From Burkholderia cepacia ATCC 25416 (GTDB lineage: Bacteria > Pseudomonadota > Gammaproteobacteria > Burkholderiales > Burkholderiaceae), in contig NZ_CP012981.1 of NCBI RefSeq assembly GCF_001411495.1, forward strand, positions 1,550,001-1,614,000: a stretch of 64,000 nt of DNA, read 5' to 3'. Both the position numbers and the translations under genes were made by a program. The notes below the pieces were generated by a model, which was not told the DNA's origin, did not search any database, and worked only from the letters and a program-made list of their open reading frames with translations. Below, in pieces: positions 1 through 8,744 of this stretch (position 1 is the first letter of the stretch; each line of letters starts with the position of its first letter).

Positions 1-350
1 CCGTAGTTGTTCGGCAGCTCGACGACGGAGCCCTGCACGACGCCGCCCGCGCGCTTCGCGCGTTCGAGCGCCGCGACGACCGATTCGCCGGCGTTCAGGT
101 AGACGAGTACGCCGTTCGCGCTCGGCTTGATCTGCTGCGGATCGAACACGATGCTGCCGCCCGTGCTCGATGCGTCGCGGTCGAACGTGGCCATCGGCAC
201 GCCGCCGATGACTTCGCGCTGCAGCGTCGTTTGCAGCACGGTTTCGTAGAAGCGGATCGCCCGGTCGAAATCGAGGGACGGAATGTCGAACCACGCGATC
301 GCGCGCTCGGGGGTGGCAGTGGCGGTGGCAGTTGCAGTTGCGGACGTCAT
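1..350 (-). CDS. VOC (glyoxalase/bleomycin-resistance) family protein, 3' end outside the window
   Basis: The reading frame starts at 350 and runs off the left edge with no stop, giving 116 visible residues. After a Thr-Ala dipeptide repeat at residues 4-12 it reads AIAWFDIPSLDFDRAIRFYE, the typical first strand and helix of a VOC metal-binding fold. A second beta-alpha unit (VLVYLNAGESVVAALERAKRAGG) follows. VOC proteins include glyoxalases, dioxygenases and resistance proteins. The visible part resembles the small single-domain 'PhnB-like' members whose substrates are usually unknown, so no reaction is assigned. The C-terminal metal ligands are not in the window. Confidence 0.8.
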   Translation of the reverse strand, partial: MTSATATATATATPERAIAWFDIPSLDFDRAIRFYETVLQTTLQREVIGGVPMATFDRDASSTGGSIVFDPQQIKPSANGVLVYLNAGESVVAALERAKRAGGVVQGSVVELPNNY

Positions 351-436
351 GACGAGTTCCTTGTTGCGTTGTTGTTCGGGTTCGGTGCGGAAACCAGCCT
401 TGCATTGCGCCGGGATTGCAGTGTGATCGCGGTCTG

Positions 437-454
437 CTGACACCGTATTGTCAG
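437..454. promoter_or_regulatory. Perfect dyad CTGACA-N6-TGTCAG, possible operator
   Basis: Two 6-bp inverted half-sites separated by 6 bp lie about 90 bp upstream of the VOC start codon. The size and symmetry fit a dimeric regulator site, but no regulator gene is visible next to it. The role is inferred from position only. Confidence 0.3.
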
Positions 455-714
455 TAGAGGTCGGGAACGATCCGCCGCACCGGCTGGTCGTCACGTGGCG
501 CATGCCGTCGGGGGAGAGTGGGGAATCGCGCGTGACCTGCGTCGTGAAGCCGACCGTCACGCACGACGGGCTGGTGCCGGGCTCGGAGATGGGAGAGGGA
601 TCGCGGGATTCGCGGCGGGTGGCCGGTCGTGCCGTCGAGCCGCAAGACACTGCTCGAGACGGGGCAGGCGCTGCCGTTCACGACGGGGCGCCGGGAGAAG
701 TCGAAGCATTGAAA

Positions 715-758
715 CGGAACGACGCCGTTGCCGCGGATGCGGTAACGGCGTCGTTCCG
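715..758 (-). terminator. Hairpin downstream of the RNA methyltransferase
   Basis: A perfect 15-bp stem (715-729 with 744-758) encloses a 14-nt loop. It begins 51 bp past the stop codon of the minus-strand methyltransferase. On the minus strand the stem is followed only by TTTC, so it is a long-stemmed terminator with a poor T tract. Confidence 0.6.
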
Positions 759-808
759 GTTGTCGCGCAGGGGCCGTATCGGCGGCCCCGTCGCGACCAT
801 GATGCGGA

Positions 809-2110
809 TTACGCGTCGCCTTCCGGCGTGGCCGGGCGCGCCTTCACGCTGCCGGCGATCAGGTCGAAGCGGAACAGCCGGCATTCGAGCGCGCCGTTGA
901 ACAGCGGCGTCTTGGCCGATTCGCGCAGCCGCAGCTGGCCCGGCAGCGAACGATCGGACGTCAGCAGGAACGCCTGCCAGCCCGTGAAGCGCTGCTTCAG
1001 CGCATCGCCGAGCGCGTTGAAGAATTCGCTGTCCGGTGCGTCGGTGTGGGTGCGGCGGAACGCGTCGTCGTTGCCGCGGTTGCGGCCCGTCTCGCGCACC
1101 TCGCCGCGCGCGCTGCGGCCGCGCACCTCGATCCGCTCGCCGTACGGCGGGTTCGCGAGGATGATGCCCGGGCCGTCGCAGGGCGGCGTCATCCCGCGCG
1201 CGTCGACCTGCTTGAGCCACACCGACGGCACGCCCGCGCGCTCGAGGTTCGCACGTGCCTTCTCGAGCATGTCGCCGGAGATGTCGCTGCCGTACACGCC
1301 GAGCGCTTCGCCGCGTTTGCCGCGCGCCGCACGCTTCGCGTCCAGCGCCGGGACCTTCAGCCCCTGCCATGCGGTGATGTCGTATTGCTTGAGTTTCTCG
1401 AAGCCGAACCGGCGCTCGACGCCGGGTGCCACGCCGAGCGCGATCTGCGCGGCTTCCGCGAGGAACGTGCCGCTGCCGCACATCGGGTCGTACAGCGCCG
1501 TGCCGGGCGTCCAGCCCGTCAGGCGCAGGATGCCGGCCGCGAGGTTCTCGCGCAGCGGCGCCGCGCCCTTGTCGAGGCGCCAGCCGCGCTTGAACAGCGG
1601 CTCGCCCGACGTGTCGAGGTACAGCGTGCACTCGTTGGCCGTCAGGAACGCGAACACGCGCACGTCGGGCGCACCGGTATCGATGCTCGGGCGCGCGCCG
1701 GTCTTCTCGCGCATCCGGTCGCAGATCGCGTCCTTCACGCGCAACGTCGCGAATTCGAGGCTCTTCAGCGGCGACTTGATCGCGGTGATGTCGACGCGCA
1801 GCGTCTGCGTCGCCGCGAACCAGCGCTCCCACGGCTGCTCGAGCGCGAGCGCGTAGACGTCCTGCTCGTTGCGGTAGGCGCGGTGCGCGATCTTCAGCAG
1901 GACCCGGCTCGCGATCCGCGAATGGAGGTTCGCGGCCATGCCGGCGGCCCAGCCGCCGCTGAAGTGGACGCCGCCCGGCACCTGCGCGCCCGCGGTGAAC
2001 GGCGCGCCGTTCAGGTGGCGGCCGGCGATTTCGGCCAGCTCGGCGGCGAGCGCCGCTTCGAGGCCGCGCGGGCAGGGGGCGAAGAATTCGTACAGGGTGG
2101 GCGAGGACAT
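809..2110 (-). CDS. THUMP-domain class I SAM-dependent RNA methyltransferase (RlmL N-terminal type)
   Basis: The 433-residue protein is predicted to methylate guanine N2 in RNA, as the RlmL half of E. coli RlmKL does on 23S rRNA. A THUMP RNA-binding domain spans roughly residues 60-170. The Rossmann methyltransferase domain carries DPMCGSGT at 208-215 (SAM binding) and the catalytic NPPYGER motif at 320-326. A low-complexity Arg/Gly/Asn insert follows that motif. Start MSSPTLYEFF at 2110 is chosen because the upstream extension to 2245 is Ala/Pro-rich without domain content, and a TACAAT -10-like box (2141-2146, minus strand) lies within it. The exact rRNA target is not shown by sequence. Confidence 0.9.
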   Translation of the reverse strand: MSSPTLYEFFAPCPRGLEAALAAELAEIAGRHLNGAPFTAGAQVPGGVHFSGGWAAGMAANLHSRIASRVLLKIAHRAYRNEQDVYALALEQPWERWFAATQTLRVDITAIKSPLKSLEFATLRVKDAICDRMREKTGARPSIDTGAPDVRVFAFLTANECTLYLDTSGEPLFKRGWRLDKGAAPLRENLAAGILRLTGWTPGTALYDPMCGSGTFLAEAAQIALGVAPGVERRFGFEKLKQYDITAWQGLKVPALDAKRAARGKRGEALGVYGSDISGDMLEKARANLERAGVPSVWLKQVDARGMTPPCDGPGIILANPPYGERIEVRGRSARGEVRETGRNRGNDDAFRRTHTDAPDSEFFNALGDALKQRFTGWQAFLLTSDRSLPGQLRLRESAKTPLFNGALECRLFRFDLIAGSVKARPATPEGDA

Positions 2111-2263
2111 AAGGCGGGTGAGGACGTGCAAAAGTCCACTATTGTACGCGGCGCGGGCGGCCGGGGCCGGCGTTGCGTCGCGTTTCGGTGCCGCGGGCGC
2201 CGCGCATGCGTGCCGGGGGCGGCCCGGCGGCGCCCGGGCGGGCACCGCCAGGCCGCCGCGGGC

Positions 2264-4393
2264 TCAGTGCGAGCCCGGCTGGCCGGCGCGGGCGGCCGGG
2301 CTGCTGCCCGGCCAGAACAGCGCGAGCGGATTCGACAGCACCGTGCGGACGATCGCGGCGACGAGCGCGCGCACCTTGGTCGGACGCAGGCTGCGCGAGC
2401 GCACGGCCATCGTGAACGCGAGCGCGAAGCTCACGAGCACGTTGAGGATCGCCATGCTGAGCACGCCGGCGCCGGCCCACCACAGCTCGGGGGTGCCCAG
2501 CGCGTCCTTGCCCAGCACGCCGAGCGCGATCCCGATCGAACCGGCCGACAGCGTCACGTGCCGCACCTCGAACGGGAACATGAACACGGTGACGATCGCG
2601 GGGATGAGACCGAGCATCAGGCCGAGGCCGACGTTCGCGACCACGCCGGCCACGTTCGACCGGCAGAAATGCGCGAGCTTCGCGGCGCCGGCCGCGCCGA
2701 GCGTGAGGCGCAGCCGGCGGTTGTACGTGAGCGCGTCGCCGACCCGGTGCAGCACGAACCAGTTGTCGGCCCAGCCCGCAAGCAGGCTCGACGCCCACAG
2801 CAGCACGCCGGTCAGCGCCGCGTAGAGCGGCGTCGGGCCGAGCAGCGAGAACGAGTGCAGCGTCGCGTGCGCCTTCTCCGGCGAGATCAGGTTCGCATGC
2901 AGCAGGTTGCTGGCGAACAGCTGCACCAGCAGGCACACGGGCAGCACGACGAGCACGTTGCCCGAAATCGCGGCGGCCTGCGTGCGGATCAGCGCGATCA
3001 CCGATGCCACGAACGCCTTCACGCCTTCGTCGTGGCCCGTGTCGTCCAGCTCGCGCGCGAGCGTCGGCGCGGTCATCGCAGGCTGCTTGGTCGCGAGCGT
3101 GAAGTGCAGGAAGTGCATCAGCATGAAGCTGGCCGCGTAGTTGATGCCCGCGAGCAGCCCTTCGAGCATCGACTGCAGGTGCGCGCCCGTGATCGCGAAC
3201 TTCACGCACACCGTCACGACGGTGACGAGGCCGCCGCCCGCGGCCATCCGCAGCATCTTCAGGTACTCGGCGCGGCCGCGCGAGATGTAGTGCTCGCCGG
3301 TGTCCGCGTTGGTTTCGACGAGCTTGCGCGCGAACAGCGAGAAGTTGCTGCGCACGAGGTGCGACACGCTCTGGCTGTTGTGGTTCGCGTCGACGAGCTC
3401 GGCCGTCAGGTGCGCCATCCCGTGCAGGTCGTCGCGCGCCATCCACGCGTTGAGCAGCATCTCGGCGCGCAGGATGCGCATGCGCATCCGCTCGACCTGG
3501 AACACGATGTCGACCGACACGCCGTTGCGGTACAGGTGCGAGAACACCTCGTCGACGGCGATCCGGCATTCGTCGAGCAGCACGCGCAGGTAGTTGACCT
3601 CGTGCAGCAGCTTGCTCGGGTCGCCGCCGTCCTCGACGGCCGCGTGCGCGGTCTCGACCGCGAGCATCGCGCGCGTGAGGCGGTAGAACGGCTGCGTTTC
3701 CAGCGGCTGGCGTTCCAGCGGCTTGCGCGCGTCGTCGTCGGAGAGCCGGCTGCGCACCGTCTGCGACAGGCCGGTCGAGCTGATCTGGCAGGTCAGGTTG
3801 TGCAGCGCGGCCAGCAGGTCGCGCGAGAACGAACCCGGCTCGTGGCGCTCTTCGTCGGTGACGTCGAACGAGAACAGGTCGGCGAGGCGCGTGAGGAGAT
3901 CGTCGGGCAGCGCGTCGATCCATTGCGCGTCTTCCGGCGTCGGGAACATCAGCGTGAAGAGCGCCGACAGCTCGCGGCGGTTCGGCGCCGGCGGGATCAG
4001 CGACGAGTCGATCCGCTCGAACAGCGCGCCGAAGAAGCCCGAGTGCACGGGCATGCCGGCGTCGCACAGGAGCGAGATGCCGTCGCACTCGCGCAGGATG
4101 CCGCGCAGGATGCGCGCGGCGTGCGCCTTCCATGCGGGGTTGCGATCGAGCACGTGGAACAGGTAGCGCAAGCGCGCGTGGGCCGGATACGCGCGCGCAT
4201 CGGCGTCGCGATCGGCCGGCGCGTCCTGCATCGTGCCGGTGCGGCGCAGCCAGTGCGCGAGCTCGATCAGCCATTCGCTGCGCTCGGCGTACGACGCATC
4301 GGCGTCGGCGTGCGCGAGCAGCGCATCGAGCTGGTGACCGGCATTGCGCGACGCGCGCCACTTCTTGATCAGGGTCGTCAGGGAACGAAACAT
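2264..4393 (-). CDS. Gcr-type 'site-specific recombinase' family protein, probably a multi-pass membrane protein
   Basis: A 709-residue protein starting MFRSLTTLIKK at 4393. It belongs to the family labelled SpecificRecomb/Gcr after a neisserial protein. The N-terminal half is soluble-looking and helical. The C-terminal half has many long hydrophobic stretches (for example NVLVVLPVCLLVQLFASNLL and VGLGLMLGLIPAIVTVFMFP), consistent with an inner-membrane protein. No tyrosine- or serine-recombinase catalytic motif is visible, so the database name should not be read as proven activity. No ORF above it suggests an operon; it is apparently transcribed alone. Family membership is fairly sure, function unknown. 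Confidence 0.75.
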   Translation of the reverse strand: MFRSLTTLIKKWRASRNAGHQLDALLAHADADASYAERSEWLIELAHWLRRTGTMQDAPADRDADARAYPAHARLRYLFHVLDRNPAWKAHAARILRGILRECDGISLLCDAGMPVHSGFFGALFERIDSSLIPPAPNRRELSALFTLMFPTPEDAQWIDALPDDLLTRLADLFSFDVTDEERHEPGSFSRDLLAALHNLTCQISSTGLSQTVRSRLSDDDARKPLERQPLETQPFYRLTRAMLAVETAHAAVEDGGDPSKLLHEVNYLRVLLDECRIAVDEVFSHLYRNGVSVDIVFQVERMRMRILRAEMLLNAWMARDDLHGMAHLTAELVDANHNSQSVSHLVRSNFSLFARKLVETNADTGEHYISRGRAEYLKMLRMAAGGGLVTVVTVCVKFAITGAHLQSMLEGLLAGINYAASFMLMHFLHFTLATKQPAMTAPTLARELDDTGHDEGVKAFVASVIALIRTQAAAISGNVLVVLPVCLLVQLFASNLLHANLISPEKAHATLHSFSLLGPTPLYAALTGVLLWASSLLAGWADNWFVLHRVGDALTYNRRLRLTLGAAGAAKLAHFCRSNVAGVVANVGLGLMLGLIPAIVTVFMFPFEVRHVTLSAGSIGIALGVLGKDALGTPELWWAGAGVLSMAILNVLVSFALAFTMAVRSRSLRPTKVRALVAAIVRTVLSNPLALFWPGSSPAARAGQPGSH

Positions 4394-4863
4394 AAACGGA
4401 ATAGCGAAAGCCCTCGGCGGGCGGGTTCGGGATGCCGGCCGGGAAACGGCGCGGCGCCGGGGAGAACGGGTGAGACGGGGCAGGTTGCCGGACGATGCGA
4501 GGCGACCCGCGATGCGGCTGCCCCGCTGCGGTGCACGGTGCGGGCGCCGGGCGGCACGGCGGTCGGGCCGAACACGGCCCGGCGCCGCTGGCTGGCGCGC
4601 ACGACGAGCGGCGCGGGCCTGAAAGTGCGTAGGATCGTCAATCGGGCCGGAAAACGCAAGCCGACCGCGTTGCACGAAGCCGGTTCCGGCCGACTTTGAC
4701 AAACAATGTCATGGCCGTCCGGCCGGGGAGCGCGATGCGGGGCCGGGGGCCGGCCGCGGCAGCGCATCGCCGATGGCGGCCGGCGGTCGCTATCGGACGC
4801 GCCGCGCTGGACGAAGCCGCGCAGGCGCGTACGCCGTCGAGCGTTCGCCTGCGCGCCGCACGC
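4394..4863. other. 470-bp intergenic region between pqiC and the Gcr-like gene
   Basis: No gene is supported here; open frames are Arg/Ala-rich shadows. A 9-bp inverted repeat (4819-4827 with 4846-4854, 18-nt loop) lies just past the pqiC stop and could help end that transcript, although no T tract follows. The promoter of the 4393 gene must lie in the right part of the region's minus strand, but no clear -35/-10 pair was found. Confidence 0.45.
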
Positions 4864-5589
4864 TTACGCGCCGGACTTGCCCGTCGCGCCGGCGTCGCCG
4901 CCCGGCGCCGGATTGGCCGGGCACGGCACGACCGGCGCGGCGGCCGTCTTGCCGCCGGCCGCGGGTGCCGCGGCAGCCGATGCGCCACGGCGCGCGGCCA
5001 TGGCACGCACGCCGGCCGCGGCTTGCGTGGCGATCACGTCGAGCGCGCGCCGGTGGCCGGCGACGAGTGCGTCGTAGCCGTCGGCGACCGGTTCGGCGAC
5101 GCTCGTGCGGCAGGTCATCACGGCCTGCGTGGCGAGCGAGCGCACGCTCCACACCGCATCGACCGCCGCCCGTTTGCCCGGCCACGACTCGAAGCGCTGC
5201 ACGTTCACGCTGATGCGATACACGGGCACGCCGGGCGGATACGCGGAATTCGCGACGTCGATCGTGCCGAGCCGCGCGGCGAGATCGTCCGACAGCGCGC
5301 GGCGGATCTCGTCGGCGGGCGGCGACGCCCAGCGTTCCTGCTCGAGCACGTCGACCTGCGCGGCGTTCTTCTGCACGACCAGCTGGTTCTTCGCGACCTG
5401 CTCGGGCACGCCGACGGACGGCACCTCGATCAGGAACGCCGGGTTGGCCGGCGCGGTGCGCAGCGGCGCCGCGGCGTCGGCCGGGCTGAGCGTGTAGAAC
5501 CGCGCGGGCGGCGAGCTGCACGCGGCGAGCGCGAGGGCGGCGGCAACCGCCGCAGCACCGCTCGCGAAACCGTTCACGCGTGTCGTCAT
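4864..5589 (-). CDS. pqiC: PqiC-like ABC-type transport auxiliary lipoprotein
   Basis: A 241-residue lipoprotein with an N-terminal signal ending in a lipobox (LALAAC, Cys24), predicted to anchor in the outer membrane. The body matches the DUF330/PqiC fold: FYTLSP near the mature N-terminus and a region around VDVLEQERWASPPADEIRRAL. In E. coli PqiC forms the outer-membrane end of the PqiB needle that spans the periplasm for lipid transport. The start overlaps the pqiB stop by 4 bp (ATGA), so translation is coupled. The C-terminal 40 residues are a low-complexity Ala/Pro/Gly tail specific to this lineage. Confidence 0.88.
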   Translation of the reverse strand: MTTRVNGFASGAAAVAAALALAACSSPPARFYTLSPADAAAPLRTAPANPAFLIEVPSVGVPEQVAKNQLVVQKNAAQVDVLEQERWASPPADEIRRALSDDLAARLGTIDVANSAYPPGVPVYRISVNVQRFESWPGKRAAVDAVWSVRSLATQAVMTCRTSVAEPVADGYDALVAGHRRALDVIATQAAAGVRAMAARRGASAAAAPAAGGKTAAAPVVPCPANPAPGGDAGATGKSGA

Positions 5590-7205
5590 GGTTGATCTCC
5601 TGGCTTGCCCTTGAGCAGCGATTCGGGGTGACGCTCGAGGTAGTCGGCGAGCGCGTTCAGCGATTGCAGCGTGCGCGTGAGTTCCTTCAGCGCGCCGCGC
5701 ACGTCGGACTGCAGCGGCGAATCCTGCTGCAGCGTCGCTTCGGCGGTCGAGAAGGTCTGCTTCGCGGCCGACAGCGTGTCGCGCGCTTCCGGCGCGACCT
5801 GCGTGTCGAGCTGCTTGAACAGCTTGTCGGCGTTCGCGAGCGCGCTGTTCAGGTTCGCGCCGATCTGGTCGAACGGCACCTTGTCGAGCTTCTTCGCGAT
5901 GTCGGCGACCTGCAACTGCAGCTCGTCGAGCGTGTTCGGCACGGTCGGCAGCTCGAGCGGCTGGCGGGCCGTGTCGATCTTCACGGCCGGCGCCTTCGGG
6001 AAGAAGTCGAGCGCGACGTACAGCTGGCTCGTCAGCAGGTTGCCGGTGCGCAACTGGCCGCGCAGCCCGTGCTGGACGAGCCGCTCGACGATCTCGCGGC
6101 GGGCCGGTTCGCCCTTGCTCTCGATCGTTTCGCGGAAGCGCCGGCCGAGGCGTTCCGGATAGATGTTCATCGTCACCGGCATCAGGAAGTTCTTCGTCTT
6201 CGGATCGAAGTCGATACCGATGTTCGTCACTTCGCCGAGCACGATGCCGCGGAAGTCGACCGTCGCGCCGACGGCGAGCCCGCGCAGCGACTGGTTGAAG
6301 TTCATCACGACCTGCAGCGGCTGGCCGTCCGGGTCGCGCATCGCGTCGCCCTCGTCGGACGCGAGGCGGAACGTCGTGTTGTTCGGCGCGGTCGTGCCGG
6401 AGCCCTGGTTCGGCGGCGTCTGGAACGCGATGCCGCCGAGGATCACCGTCGCGAGCGACTGCGTGTTCAGCTTCAGGCCGCTCGAATCGAGCCGCAGGTC
6501 GACGCCGCTCGCCTGCCACCAGCGCGAGTTGATGCCGACGTACTGGTCGTACGGCGCATTGACGAACACGTTGAACGTGACGCCCGTGCCGTCCTTGTCG
6601 AGCGAGAAGCCGACCACCTGGCCGACCTGCACGCGGCGGTAGTAGACCGGCGAGCCGATGTCGACCGAGCCGAGCGAATCGCCGCGCAGCACGTACTGCG
6701 TGCCTTTCTGGTCGCCCGTGACGGCCGGTGGCGTCTCGAGGCCCGTGAAATCGGTCAGCGTGTCCTGACCGCGGCCGGCGTCGACGCCGATGTACGCGCC
6801 CGACAGCAGCGTGCCGAGCCCCGACACGCCGGTCGCGCCGACGCGCGGCCGCACGATCCAGAAGCGCGAGCCCTTGACCGCGAAGTCCTCGGCTTCCTTC
6901 TTGAGCTGCACCTGGACGAGCACGCGCGACAGGTCTTTCGACAGCTTGATCGTCTTGACCATGCCGATCTCGACGTCCTTGTACTTGACCTGGGTCTTGC
7001 CGGGCTCGAGCCCTTCGGCGCTATGGAAGCTGATCGTGATTTCCGGGCCGCGTTCGCGCACGGACTTGATCACGAGGCCGATGCCGATCAGCGCGGCGAT
7101 CAGCGGCACGAGCCAGACGAGCGACGGCAGCCAGCCGCTTTTCGTCGAGATCGTCGGATCGGGCGGCCGGGGCGCGTCGTGCTGCGGGCCTTGTGGACTA
7201 TTCAT
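5586..7205 (-). CDS. pqiB: PqiB-like MCE-domain intermembrane transport protein
   Basis: A 539-residue protein with one N-terminal transmembrane helix (about residues 27-47) followed by three MCE repeats, each opening with a strand of the type ISFHSAEGLEPGKTQVKYKDVEIG. A long helical C-terminal segment (about 430-530) would form the needle. MCE proteins of this type make hexameric tubes that carry phospholipids between inner and outer membranes. It sits between the two PqiA halves and pqiC, with ATGA overlap to pqiC and an 8-bp overlap with the upstream pqiA gene, so the four genes form one tight operon. Confidence 0.92.
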   Translation of the reverse strand: MNSPQGPQHDAPRPPDPTISTKSGWLPSLVWLVPLIAALIGIGLVIKSVRERGPEITISFHSAEGLEPGKTQVKYKDVEIGMVKTIKLSKDLSRVLVQVQLKKEAEDFAVKGSRFWIVRPRVGATGVSGLGTLLSGAYIGVDAGRGQDTLTDFTGLETPPAVTGDQKGTQYVLRGDSLGSVDIGSPVYYRRVQVGQVVGFSLDKDGTGVTFNVFVNAPYDQYVGINSRWWQASGVDLRLDSSGLKLNTQSLATVILGGIAFQTPPNQGSGTTAPNNTTFRLASDEGDAMRDPDGQPLQVVMNFNQSLRGLAVGATVDFRGIVLGEVTNIGIDFDPKTKNFLMPVTMNIYPERLGRRFRETIESKGEPARREIVERLVQHGLRGQLRTGNLLTSQLYVALDFFPKAPAVKIDTARQPLELPTVPNTLDELQLQVADIAKKLDKVPFDQIGANLNSALANADKLFKQLDTQVAPEARDTLSAAKQTFSTAEATLQQDSPLQSDVRGALKELTRTLQSLNALADYLERHPESLLKGKPGDQP

Positions 7206-7827
7206 GGTGATTCCCTGAGGTTTCGACTGGATCCCAGATCAGGCGGGGATCGAACTGCATCGACGCGAGCATCGTCAGGATCACGACGGAACCGAACGCG
7301 AGTGCGCCGGGGCCGGCCGTGATGACGGCGAGCGAACGGAAATGGACGAGCGCGACGGTCAGCGTCACGACGAAGATGTCGAGCATCGACCAGCGGCCGA
7401 TGCGCTCGACGATCCGGAACAGCCGCGTGCGCTGCTGCGGCCGCCATGCGGTGCGGCGCTGCGCGCTGATCACGAGGATCAGCAATACGCCGAGCTTGAG
7501 CATCGGCACGAGGATGCTCGCGACGAACACGACGACGGCGAGCGGCCAGTCGCCCGACACCCAGAAATAGATGACGCCGCTCATGATCGTGTCTTCCTGC
7601 GAGCCGACGATCGACGCGGTGCGCATGATCGGCAGCAGGTTCGCCGGAATGTACAGGATCGCGGCCGCGAGCAGCAGCGCCCACGTGCGCATCAGGCTGT
7701 TCGGCGTGCGGAAATGGAGCGCGCTGCCGCAGCGCGCGCAATGCGCGTGCGGATGGTCGAGCGTCTGCACGAGCCCGCACGTGTGGCAGCTGACGTAGCC
7801 CTCGCGGGCGGCGGTCGGGATCGTCAT
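7198..7827 (-). CDS. pqiA: PqiA-like inner-membrane protein, second half-size copy
   Basis: A 209-residue protein carrying a zinc-ribbon-like cysteine set at its N-terminus (Cys14, Cys17, Cys30, Cys33) and about four transmembrane helices. E. coli PqiA is roughly twice this length and contains two such modules in tandem. Here the modules are separate genes: this one matches the C-terminal module. Its start overlaps the stop of the first half-gene by 4 bp, and its end overlaps the pqiB start. PqiA is the inner-membrane partner of the PqiB tube; the pathway is envelope lipid homeostasis, induced in E. coli by redox cyclers. Confidence 0.88.
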   Translation of the reverse strand: MTIPTAAREGYVSCHTCGLVQTLDHPHAHCARCGSALHFRTPNSLMRTWALLLAAAILYIPANLLPIMRTASIVGSQEDTIMSGVIYFWVSGDWPLAVVVFVASILVPMLKLGVLLILVISAQRRTAWRPQQRTRLFRIVERIGRWSMLDIFVVTLTVALVHFRSLAVITAGPGALAFGSVVILTMLASMQFDPRLIWDPVETSGNHHE

Positions 7828-8486
7828 CGGCGGGCGGCTTCCGGCAACGGGGGTGCGTCGGGCTGCCCGGGCGAGCGCCCGGCGCGCAGGTCGTCGACGA
7901 TGTCCCACAGCGTGCGCGGATCGAACATCAGCACTACGGCGATCATCAGCGTGAGCGCGGCGAACGCGAACAGCGCGGCTTCCGGCACGACGCGCGCGAG
8001 GCTCACCATCTTGACGATCGTGACGAGGATCCCGAGCATGAATACCTCGATCATCCCCCACGGCCGCACCATCTCGATCGCGCGTAGCACGAGGTTGAAA
8101 CCGGGCGGCACGACCCCGCGGCGGATCGGCAGCAGCAGGTACAGCAGCGCGGCCATCTCGACGAGCGGGAACAGCACGGTCGAGCAGAACACCATCACGC
8201 CGACGATCGCCATGTCCTGGCGCCACAGCGAGTCGATCGCGCCGATCAGCGTGGTCTGCACGCGGTTGCCGTTCACGTCCATTTCGAGGATCGGGAACGC
8301 CTGGGCAATCGTGAACGTGATCAGTGCCGCGAGCGCGAGCGCGCAGATCCGCTCGATCTGCGCCGCGCTGTTGCGATAAAGCAGCGCGTCGCAGCGCGGG
8401 CAACGCGCGATTTCGCGGCCGCTCAGGCGCGGTTTGTGCAACAGTGCGTCGCACTCGTGACAGGCAATCAGGTCGTATCGTTGCAT
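7824..8486 (-). CDS. pqiA: PqiA-like inner-membrane protein, first half-size copy
   Basis: A 220-residue protein with a Cys4 zinc ribbon (Cys9, Cys12, Cys29, Cys32) and about four transmembrane helices. It corresponds to the N-terminal module of the long E. coli PqiA. The start MQRYDLIACHECD at 8486 places the first cysteine pair at the same distance from the N-terminus as in other PqiA proteins. It is the first gene of the pqiA-pqiA-pqiB-pqiC operon. A TTGACA box and an extended -10 lie upstream (8546-8577). Confidence 0.88.
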   Translation of the reverse strand: MQRYDLIACHECDALLHKPRLSGREIARCPRCDALLYRNSAAQIERICALALAALITFTIAQAFPILEMDVNGNRVQTTLIGAIDSLWRQDMAIVGVMVFCSTVLFPLVEMAALLYLLLPIRRGVVPPGFNLVLRAIEMVRPWGMIEVFMLGILVTIVKMVSLARVVPEAALFAFAALTLMIAVVLMFDPRTLWDIVDDLRAGRSPGQPDAPPLPEAARR

Positions 8487-8545
8487 GGAAAAGGCAGTTG
8501 TGCGACGGCCGGGGACACGCGTCGACGGGGCCGGAACCCGCGCCA

Positions 8546-8577
8546 ATCTTACCAAAAGGGCCTTTTCGGCGTGTCAA
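8546..8577 (-). promoter_or_regulatory. Putative promoter of the pqi operon
   Basis: On the minus strand a perfect TTGACA (8572-8577) precedes an extended -10, TGGTAAGAT, whose hexamer is at 8546-8551. The spacer is 20 nt, longer than ideal, but the TG extension would compensate. Position is about 60 bp from the first pqiA start codon. Confidence 0.4.
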
Positions 8578-8744
8578 GGATCGTGCGGTTTGTGACCGGC
8601 CGGTAACATGACGGGAAGCTGTCGGCCGGCTGACATGCCTGTCCTCAGAGTCCGCGCGCGTCAAAAGGTTGCGGTAGCATGGCGCCCTTGACAAGCGTCG
8701 GACGAATGGCCGGCGCGGCTGTTCGCTGAACTGAGGAATCCAGG

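Larger units (their letters stand above)
351..808. other. 458-bp intergenic region between the VOC gene and the RNA methyltransferase
   Basis: No convincing gene was found on either strand. Open frames here (for example 451-681 on the minus strand) lack a recognisable fold and a ribosome binding site. The region holds a dyad at 437-454 and a hairpin at 715-758, both listed separately. It should contain the promoter of the VOC gene. Confidence 0.5.

Noticed and set aside
451..681. 76-codon minus-strand ORF upstream of the VOC gene
   Set aside because: Basic, low-complexity composition, no ribosome site and no family likeness in any of the three frames read.
1046..4699. Very long plus-strand open frame (more than 1200 codons) across the methyltransferase and the Gcr-like gene
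   Set aside because: It is Arg/Ala/His-rich with no domain, lies antisense to two genes with clear motifs, and is a typical GC-rich shadow frame. Similar long shadows at 42703-47124 and 46838-49963 were dropped for the same reason.
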